Source: CAKSIW01 sp045576435
Lineage (GTDB): Bacteria > Bacillota > Clostridia > Monoglobales > Monoglobaceae
Direction: 5' to 3'
Assembly: GCA_045576435.1 (NCBI GenBank)
Contig: JAZNGL010000086.1
Location: 1-5,193, forward strand
DNA: 5,193 bases
Positions 1 through 5,193 of the stretch are shown here, piece after piece. The translations under genes and the position numbers were made by a program. Position 1 is the stretch's first letter. Each line of letters starts with the position of its first letter. Below the pieces are notes generated by a model. The model did no database searches, was not told where the DNA came from, and saw only the letters and a list, made by a program, of their open reading frames with translations.

Positions 1-850
1 AGAAGTAATATCGCTTGCATATATGTTCCTTAAAAAACTCAACATCAAAGGCATAAAGCTCAATATTAACAGTATTGGTTGTCCTGTTTGTAAAAAAGCA
101 TATAACGAAAAACTGAGAGCATATTTTGAAGAATATCGCACGGAGCTTTGCGGAACATGTCTTGAAAGATTGGATAAAAATCCAATGCGTATTATTGACT
201 GCAAGTCTGAAATTTGCAGCAAGATTGCAGCCGATGCTCCCAAAATTGTTGACCATCTTTGTGATGAGTGTCATGCTCATTTCGAGGAAACAAAAAACCG
301 TCTTGATAACATGAGTATTGAATATGTTATAAATCCAGATATCGTTAGAGGGCTTGATTATTACACAAAGACAGTTTTTGAATTTACGTCGGATAGCCTT
401 GGTGCACAGTCAACAGTTTGCGGTGGAGGACGTTATAGCGGATTGGTTGAGGAACTTGGTGGAAAGCCTGCCGATGGAATCGGCTTTGCAGCAGGTCTTG
501 AGAGACTGATTCTTGTTCTGAAAAAGCAAGGGCATGAATTTGCTGATTTGACTCATCCTGATTTATTCATCGCAACGATGGGTGAGGAGGCAGATAAATT
601 TGCACAAAAGTTGATTTATTCTTTGAGATGCGACGGCATCCATGCTGAACAGGATTTGTGTGGCAGAAGTCTTAAAGCGCAAATGAAATATGCTGATAAA
701 CTTTCATCAAAATTTAGTTTGGTTATTGGCGATAACGAAATAAATGATGGTAAGGCAAACTTAAAAAATATGGCAACAGGAGAGGTTAAAGAGTGTGCAC
801 TCGATGCCTCAATGATTGCAAAAGTGATAGCTTGCGAGGAGGAAAAATAG
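1..850 (+). CDS. hisS: Histidine--tRNA ligase (HisRS), 5'-truncated by window edge
   Basis: Class II aminoacyl-tRNA synthetase that activates histidine with ATP and loads it on tRNA-His in the cytoplasm. The reading frame is open from base 2 and ends at TAG 848-850, giving 282 visible codons. The family is about 415-425 residues, so roughly the first 135-140, including motifs 1 and 2, lie upstream. The ATG at 23 is internal (the frame reads EVISLAYMFL across it), not the start. Counting that Met as 1: the histidine-binding motif IVRGLDYYTKT is at 107-117 with the catalytic-type Arg109, the glycine-rich CGGGRY is at 133-138, and motif 3 GIGFAAGLERL is at 152-162. The C-terminal anticodon-binding domain runs from about 178 to 275. 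An insert at 20-83 carries eight cysteines in four pairs, as in clostridial HisRS. It is followed after one base by aspS, a common Firmicute pairing. The C-terminus is complete and I see no frameshift. Confidence 0.97.
   Translation, partial: EVISLAYMFLKKLNIKGIKLNINSIGCPVCKKAYNEKLRAYFEEYRTELCGTCLERLDKNPMRIIDCKSEICSKIAADAPKIVDHLCDECHAHFEETKNRLDNMSIEYVINPDIVRGLDYYTKTVFEFTSDSLGAQSTVCGGGRYSGLVEELGGKPADGIGFAAGLERLILVLKKQGHEFADLTHPDLFIATMGEEADKFAQKLIYSLRCDGIHAEQDLCGRSLKAQMKYADKLSSKFSLVIGDNEINDGKANLKNMATGEVKECALDASMIAKVIACEEEK
836..842 (+). promoter_or_regulatory. Ribosome binding site of aspS
   Basis: GAGGAGG lies inside the last codons of hisS, nine bases before the ATG at 852. It decides the start: the next in-frame ATG at 861 would be 18 bases away, too far. 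Because the site overlaps translated hisS codons, aspS translation is probably coupled to termination on hisS (inference). Confidence 0.85.
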
Positions 851-851
851 A

Positions 852-2636
852 ATGGAAACAATGCAGGGATTAAAAAGAACGCATTATTGCGGTGAATTAA
901 CAGCTTCTGAAGTTGGCAAAACCGTAACATTAACGGGTTGGACTGCCAAAAACAGACTTTTAGGCGGACTCATCTTTTTAACACTCCGTGACAGAACAGG
1001 AATTGTGCAGATTTCGTTTAACGACGAAACAGATAGAGCTGTGTTTGAAAAAGCAGAAAAAATCAGGGGCGAATATGTTGTTGCAGTTAAAGGAACTGTT
1101 GCAAAAAGAACTCCTGAAAACATAAATCCCGATATGGCAACGGGTGAAATTGAAGTTTTTGCAGAGGAAATAAGAATACTCAATGATTCCGAAACACCAC
1201 CGTTTTATATTGAAGAAAACATCGATACAAACGATGCGCTCAGACTCAAATACAGATATCTTGACCTGAGACGTCCTGATATGCAAAGAAACATGATTAT
1301 GCGCCACAAGGTTGCCAAAATTGCAAGAGATTACTTTGATAGCCAAGGCTTTTTAGAAATTGAGACACCAATGCTCACAAAGAGCACACCTGAAGGTGCT
1401 CGTGACTATCTTGTGCCGAGCCGTGTTCATCCCGGTAAGTTTTATGCATTGCCGCAATCTCCGCAGCAATATAAGCAACTTTTGATGCTTTCAGGCTTTG
1501 ATAGATATTTCCAGATTGCACGTTGTTTCCGTGATGAAGATTTAAGAGCAGACAGACAACCTGAGTTCACACAGATGGATATGGAGCTTTCTTTTGTGGA
1601 TATTGACACAATAATTGAGATAAACGAAGGCTTTTTGAAAAAAGTTTTTCAAGATGTTCTTGGGATTGAAGTTAAAACTCCGTTCTTAAGATTGCCATAT
1701 TGTGAGGCTATGGATCGTTTTGGCTCGGATAAGCCTGATACACGTTTTGGCATGGAGCTTGTTGATATTTCAAATGAGGTTAAAAATTGTGATTTCAAGG
1801 TGTTCAGCGGTGCAGTTGAATCGGGCGGAAGTGTCAGATGTATCAATGCTAAAGGCTTGGGGGCATCTTTAACAAGAAAAACACTTGATTCGCTCACAGA
1901 ATATGTTAAAACCTATCGTGCAAAAGGACTTGCATGGATTGTTGTTGAAGAAGATGGACTTCGTTCACAGGTTACAAAGTTCCTTGATGATGAAACCATT
2001 AATGCAATACTCAAAAAAGCAGATGCAGAGGTTGGAGACGGAATTTTGATTGTTGCAGATAAAAACGAGGTTGTTTATGATGCACTTGGTAATTTGAGAA
2101 TTGAAGTTGCAACAAGATTTGATGTTATTGATAAGTCAAAGTTCAATTTCCTTTGGGTGACTGAGTTCCCGCTCTTTGAATATTCCGAAGAAGAAAACAG
2201 ATTTGTTGCAAAACATCATCCGTTCACACATCCAATGGATGAAGATATCGAAAAACTCGACACCGACCCGGGAAACGTCAGAGCAAAGGCATATGATATC
2301 GTGCTTAACGGAACAGAAATCGGGGGAGGAAGTCTCAGAATATATAACACAGATCTTCAACAAAAGATGTTTGAAAAGCTTGGCTTTACAAAAGAGGCAG
2401 CTTGGGAACGCTTTGGATATCTGCTTGAAGCGTTTAAATATGGAACACCTCCGCATGGAGGAATGGCATATGGATTGGATAGATTGGTTATGATTATGGC
2501 AGGATGTGATTCAATCCGTGATGTTATTGCTTTTCCAAAGGTGCAAACGGCATCTGAACTTATGACAAATTCTCCAGATGTTGTTGATGAAATACAACTT
2601 AAGGAGCTTTCAATAAAAACAGTTGTTGAAGAATAA
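852..2636 (+). CDS. aspS: Aspartate--tRNA ligase (AspRS), bacterial type
   Basis: Class IIb synthetase that forms aspartyl-tRNA in the cytoplasm. At 594 residues it has the usual bacterial length and is complete. The N-terminal OB-fold anticodon-binding domain is about 8-110. By manual alignment to E. coli AspRS, the anticodon-contact residues Phe35, Gln46 and Glu93 are kept as Phe42, Gln53 and Glu101. Motif 1 lies near 160-173, followed by the flipping loop TPEGARD (179-185) and QSPQ near 200. Motif 2 starts with FRDED at 226 (Arg227). The bacterial GAD insertion domain is roughly 312-425. NGTEIGGGSLRI is at 486-497 with Glu489, and motif 3 GGMAYGLDRL is at 536-545 with Arg544. The tail FPKVQTASELM is standard. 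The OB-fold loop KNRLLGG (33-39) departs from the common RRRDHGG or RRRDLGG wording. The start is set by the ribosome binding site at 836-842. It lies one base behind hisS, with a 63-base gap to the next gene. Confidence 0.98.
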   Translation: METMQGLKRTHYCGELTASEVGKTVTLTGWTAKNRLLGGLIFLTLRDRTGIVQISFNDETDRAVFEKAEKIRGEYVVAVKGTVAKRTPENINPDMATGEIEVFAEEIRILNDSETPPFYIEENIDTNDALRLKYRYLDLRRPDMQRNMIMRHKVAKIARDYFDSQGFLEIETPMLTKSTPEGARDYLVPSRVHPGKFYALPQSPQQYKQLLMLSGFDRYFQIARCFRDEDLRADRQPEFTQMDMELSFVDIDTIIEINEGFLKKVFQDVLGIEVKTPFLRLPYCEAMDRFGSDKPDTRFGMELVDISNEVKNCDFKVFSGAVESGGSVRCINAKGLGASLTRKTLDSLTEYVKTYRAKGLAWIVVEEDGLRSQVTKFLDDETINAILKKADAEVGDGILIVADKNEVVYDALGNLRIEVATRFDVIDKSKFNFLWVTEFPLFEYSEEENRFVAKHHPFTHPMDEDIEKLDTDPGNVRAKAYDIVLNGTEIGGGSLRIYNTDLQQKMFEKLGFTKEAAWERFGYLLEAFKYGTPPHGGMAYGLDRLVMIMAGCDSIRDVIAFPKVQTASELMTNSPDVVDEIQLKELSIKTVVEE

Positions 2637-2656
2637 AAAGCATCTTTAAAAATGAA

Positions 2657-2683
2657 CGATTCCCAATGTATTTTGGTATATCG
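2657..2683 (+). other. Weak imperfect hairpin in the aspS-DUF4340 gap
   Basis: CGAT (2657-2660) can pair with ATCG (2680-2683), and CCAA (2663-2666) with TTGG (2673-2676), around a six-base loop and a small internal loop. It ends four bases before the ribosome binding site of the next gene. No T-run follows, so it is not an intrinsic terminator. With only eight AT-rich pairs it may be chance, or a minor mRNA stability or processing element. Confidence 0.25.
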
Positions 2684-2686
2684 AAC

Positions 2687-2692
2687 AGGAGG
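2687..2692 (+). promoter_or_regulatory. Ribosome binding site of the DUF4340-type gene
   Basis: A perfect AGGAGG lies seven bases before the ATG at 2700. This fixes the start there rather than at the earlier in-frame ATG at 2652, which has no purine-rich site before it and would place 16 extra polar residues ahead of the membrane anchor. A second ATG at 2695 is out of frame. Confidence 0.9.
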
Positions 2693-2699
2693 AGATGAA

Positions 2700-4070
2700 A
2701 TGAAAAAACAGACGGTTTTAATGGTTTGGACAGCAATAATTTTATTAATAGTTATAGTTTTTAGTGGGATATATCTGAAAAGCAGTATTGATGAGGCGAA
2801 TAAGAAAAAAAGCTCAGTCATCGTCGATTGTGCAGTTTCAGATATTGCCAAATATGAAGTTAAAACAGATGGTGAGGGCTATACACTCGTTAAAGAAAAT
2901 GATTTATGGGTGGTTGAAGGCAATCCCATTGCGGAGCTTAATGCCCAAAAGGTTGAAAAGCTAATACATTCAGCATCGAAAATTTCTGCAAATGGTATCA
3001 TCGGAGAAAAAGATTCTAGTAAATTTGTTTTGGAGAAAGTTGTTGAAATAACAATAACTTTCTCTGATTCAAGAAAAACAAAGCTACTTTTCCTTGGCGA
3101 AAGTCATGAGCTTTCAATACTTAAGGTTGACGATAGAGATACTCTATATACAATATATACTGCAAACAGGGATATTTTGGCTCCGAAACTTGACCTGCTC
3201 CGTGATTTTGATGTGTTTGCTCATGCTCTCGATGATAATAATGATATTGATTACTATGAATATCAGGATAACAATGGCGAAGAGATATATGTTCGCGTTA
3301 AGACTGCCGCTGAACTTTCAAAAAGCGGAAAAAATCATTATTTCATGACAAAGCCTTATTCGAGCTCTGTTGATGATGAAAAATTTGAGCAGAATATTTT
3401 AATTAAGCTTCATGGAATAAAGGTTGAAAGATTTGTTGAGGATTCACCTGAAAATTTAGCGATATATGGCCTTGATGAAGATTCGCGGTCAAGACTCACA
3501 ATAAGCGTTAAAGGAAATGTCAGCACAATATATATCGGTAAAAATGATGGAGCGTCAGTATTCGTTCAAAAAGCAGGAGATGATAGTGTTGTTGCACTAA
3601 ATTCAACACTTCTTGAAGTTTTAAATGTTGAACCGTTTTATTTGCTTGAGGGAGGTCTTTTGAAAGCAGATGTCGACAAAATATCGGGCCTTTCAATCAA
3701 GATTTCGGATGAGGAATATAAAATAACCAAGAGCCCAACAGGAAACGGGTATGAATATCGTATTAATGGCCGTGGACTCAATGAAGAGGCTTTTGATAAA
3801 GTTATTGAAGAGCTTAGTGACGTTAAGATAATGCGCGAACTTAATGAAACACCCAAAAGGTCAAATGATATTGTCTTTAGTGTGTATTATAACACAGGTC
3901 AACAAACTCAGATTATTAGCCTGACAAAGATTAATGATAAAGCATATGCGGCATTCATAAATCAAAAAGCAGAATTTGCAATTGAAAAGAATGCAATTGA
4001 TGATTTAATAAAGAAAATAAGAGATATGGCTGCCAATCCGGCAAAGCCGATAAATGGAGGAGAACTTTAG
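2700..4070 (+). CDS. Membrane-anchored DUF4340-type protein, function unknown
   Basis: Predicted protein of 456 residues. Lys2 and Lys3 precede one hydrophobic segment at about 5-26, then a charged linker (27-39, with KKK at 35-37). This suggests a signal anchor with the rest outside the membrane. There is no lipobox, and Cys44, the only cysteine I see, is not placed for lipidation. The remainder is soluble and beta-rich, with the DUF4340 look: a segment leading to AIYGLD (254-259), then a strand and an IYIGKND turn (277-283). Three divergent copies of the same unit seem present, about 46-160, 184-310 and 326-440. No catalytic motif is visible. As I recall, DUF4340 proteins in clostridia often accompany gliding-type ABC transporter genes (GldA/GldF/GldG-like); none is in view here. 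It sits between aspS and tyrS with tight tyrS coupling, so it is probably co-transcribed with the synthetases. The DUF4340 assignment is from pattern memory and needs a profile search. No role can be stated. Confidence 0.85.
   Translation: MKKQTVLMVWTAIILLIVIVFSGIYLKSSIDEANKKKSSVIVDCAVSDIAKYEVKTDGEGYTLVKENDLWVVEGNPIAELNAQKVEKLIHSASKISANGIIGEKDSSKFVLEKVVEITITFSDSRKTKLLFLGESHELSILKVDDRDTLYTIYTANRDILAPKLDLLRDFDVFAHALDDNNDIDYYEYQDNNGEEIYVRVKTAAELSKSGKNHYFMTKPYSSSVDDEKFEQNILIKLHGIKVERFVEDSPENLAIYGLDEDSRSRLTISVKGNVSTIYIGKNDGASVFVQKAGDDSVVALNSTLLEVLNVEPFYLLEGGLLKADVDKISGLSIKISDEEYKITKSPTGNGYEYRINGRGLNEEAFDKVIEELSDVKIMRELNETPKRSNDIVFSVYYNTGQQTQIISLTKINDKAYAAFINQKAEFAIEKNAIDDLIKKIRDMAANPAKPINGGEL
4056..4062 (+). 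promoter_or_regulatory. Ribosome binding site of tyrS
   Basis: GGAGGAG lies within the last codons of the preceding gene, eight bases before the tyrS ATG at 4071. The stop codon of the upstream gene (4068-4070) and the tyrS ATG are directly adjacent, so translational coupling is likely (inference). It supports 4071 as the start of tyrS. Confidence 0.88.
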
Positions 4071-5193
4071 ATGAAAATTTATGAAGAATTAAAAGCAAGA
4101 GGTCTTATTGCGCAGGTAACAGATGAGCCTGAAATAAGAGAACTTATCAACAGCGGAGGCGCAAAATTTTATATTGGTTTTGACCCGACAGCAGATTCGC
4201 TTCACGTTGGACATTTCATGGCACTTTGCCTCATGAAAAGACTGCAGATGGCAGGCAATAAGCCGGTTGTTTTGCTTGGTGGCGGAACAGGTCATGTTGG
4301 AGACCCTTCGGGAAGAACAGATATGCGTTCAATGATGTCAACAGAGACAATTGAGCATAACTGTGAATGCTTTCTCAAACAAATAGGAAGATTTATTGAA
4401 TTTGGTGATGACAAGGCGATTGTTGTTAATAATGCCGACTGGCTTCTTAAACTCAACTATGTTGAACTTCTTCGTGATGTTGGGGCTTGTTTCTCGGTTA
4501 ACAATATGCTCAGAGCAGAGTGCTATAAGCAGAGAATGGAAAAAGGACTCAGCTTCCTTGAGTTTAACTATATGATAATGCAAGCATATGACTTTTACTA
4601 TCTTAATGAAAAATATGGTTGTAATATGCAATTTGGCGGTGACGACCAATGGAGCAACATGCTTGCAGGAACAAATCTCATCCGTAAGAAGAACGGAAAT
4701 GATGCATATGCAATGACAATCACGCTTCTTCTCAACAGTGAGGGCAAAAAGATGGGTAAAACTGCAAATGGTGCAGTTTGGCTTGATGCTCAAAAAACAA
4801 CTCCTTTTGAATTTTATCAGTATTGGAGAAATGTTGAGGATGCAGATGTTATGAAGTGCATTCGCATGCTCACATTTATTCCGATTGAAGAAATTGAAGA
4901 AATGGATAATTGGGATGATAGTCGCATCAATGAGAAGAAGGAAATTCTTGCATATAATCTCACAGCTCTTGTTCATGGAGAAGAAGAGGCAGAAAAGGCA
5001 AAACAGGTTTCTCATTCATTGTTTGCAGGTGGCGGTAGCGATGAAAATATGCCGTTTTTTGAGCTTGATACAGCTGTTTTTGGCGATGGAATGACCATTG
5101 TTGATTTGTTGGCTGCAGTTGAGCTTGCACCATCAAAGGGCGAAGCAAGACGTCTTGTTCAACAGGGCGGAATTTCTGTTGATGGCGAAAAGG
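4071..5193 (+). CDS. tyrS: Tyrosine--tRNA ligase (TyrRS), 3'-truncated by window edge
   Basis: Class I synthetase that forms tyrosyl-tRNA; a cytoplasmic homodimer in this family. The frame is open from ATG 4071 to the right edge, 374 full codons with no stop. The family is about 405-420 residues, so roughly 30-45 are missing. The N-terminus MKIYEELKARGL is typical. The Rossmann catalytic domain shows YIGFDPTADSLHVGH (34-48), whose HVGH at 45-48 is the HIGH motif. The tyrosine-pocket residues Tyr167, Gln171 and Asp174 match Tyr169, Gln173 and Asp176 of Geobacillus stearothermophilus TyrRS by manual alignment. GGDDQW follows, then KMGKT at 227-231 as the KMSKS-type signature. That wording fits the TyrS rather than the TyrZ subtype. 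The C-terminal S4-like RNA-binding domain begins near 345 (SKGEARRLVQQGG) and is cut. The start abuts the stop of the DUF4340-type gene, leaving no room for a T-box leader of its own. Confidence 0.97.
   Translation, partial: MKIYEELKARGLIAQVTDEPEIRELINSGGAKFYIGFDPTADSLHVGHFMALCLMKRLQMAGNKPVVLLGGGTGHVGDPSGRTDMRSMMSTETIEHNCECFLKQIGRFIEFGDDKAIVVNNADWLLKLNYVELLRDVGACFSVNNMLRAECYKQRMEKGLSFLEFNYMIMQAYDFYYLNEKYGCNMQFGGDDQWSNMLAGTNLIRKKNGNDAYAMTITLLLNSEGKKMGKTANGAVWLDAQKTTPFEFYQYWRNVEDADVMKCIRMLTFIPIEEIEEMDNWDDSRINEKKEILAYNLTALVHGEEEAEKAKQVSHSLFAGGGSDENMPFFELDTAVFGDGMTIVDLLAAVELAPSKGEARRLVQQGGISVDGEK

Noticed and set aside
126..314. Plus-strand 62-codon frame inside hisS
   Set aside because: It lies entirely within the conserved cysteine-rich HisRS region in another frame, with no ribosome binding site and no recognisable product.
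2623..2650. Possible promoter: TTGTTG (2623-2628) and TTTAAA (2645-2650), 16 bases apart
   Set aside because: It matches consensus at only three and four of six positions, and such matches are common by chance in AT-rich DNA. There is no extended -10 and no supporting context.
2652..2699. Upstream in-frame start for the DUF4340-type gene, adding 16 residues
   Set aside because: There is no ribosome binding site before 2652, whereas 2700 has a perfect AGGAGG at seven bases. The extension also puts polar residues before a normal MKKQ-type membrane-anchor start.
2637..2699. Intrinsic terminator or T-box leader between aspS and the next gene
   Set aside because: The only hairpin is weak and lacks a following T-run, and 63 bases is far too short for a T-box leader with specifier and antiterminator.
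2357..2851. Minus-strand open frame of 164 codons across the end of aspS and the gap
   Set aside because: Most of it is antisense to conserved AspRS motif 3 and C-terminal codons, with no family resemblance. The low stop density follows from the AT-rich coding strand opposite.
4338..5015. Long minus-strand open frame (225 codons) opposite tyrS
   Set aside because: It is fully antisense to well-conserved TyrRS codons, has no recognisable domain, and its translation is the odd Cys/Ile/Phe-rich kind expected from the reverse complement of a coding strand. It is a shadow frame.

Overview
The window looks like part of one tightly packed, plus-strand bacterial operon made mostly of aminoacyl-tRNA synthetase genes. 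By protein character it comes from a low-GC Firmicute (Bacillota), most likely class Clostridia. The basis for this is AT-rich DNA, strong GGAGG-type ribosome binding sites before every complete start, a HisRS with a cysteine-rich insert of clostridial style, and a TyrRS with the KMGKT / GGDDQW wording seen in that group. The taxonomic placement is inference from remembered family sequences, not from a search.

Layout: (1) 1-850, the 3' two-thirds of hisS, cut by the left edge. (2) 852-2636, a complete aspS starting one base after the hisS stop. (3) 2637-2699, a 63-base gap holding a weak hairpin and a strong ribosome binding site. (4) 2700-4070, a complete gene for a membrane-anchored DUF4340-type protein of unknown function. 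(5) 4071-5193, tyrS, whose ATG directly abuts the previous stop and whose last part (the S4 RNA-binding domain) is cut by the right edge. No stretch above 63 bases lacks a gene. I saw no tRNA, rRNA, mobile element, CRISPR array, convincing terminator or convincing internal promoter.

How the genes fit together: the three synthetases charge tRNA-His, tRNA-Asp and tRNA-Tyr in the cytoplasm. The hisS-aspS pair is a familiar Firmicute arrangement. The unusual element is the anchored extracytoplasmic protein between aspS and tyrS, with both of its ends closely coupled to the operon. There is no room for a T-box leader before aspS, and tyrS would have to lack one of its own, so any regulation of tyrS by tRNA would have to act from upstream. 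The protein appears to consist of three divergent copies of one beta-rich unit.

Overall this is mainly an ordinary housekeeping region. I do not see strong evidence for an undescribed system. The DUF4340 protein is the only gene here whose role is unknown.
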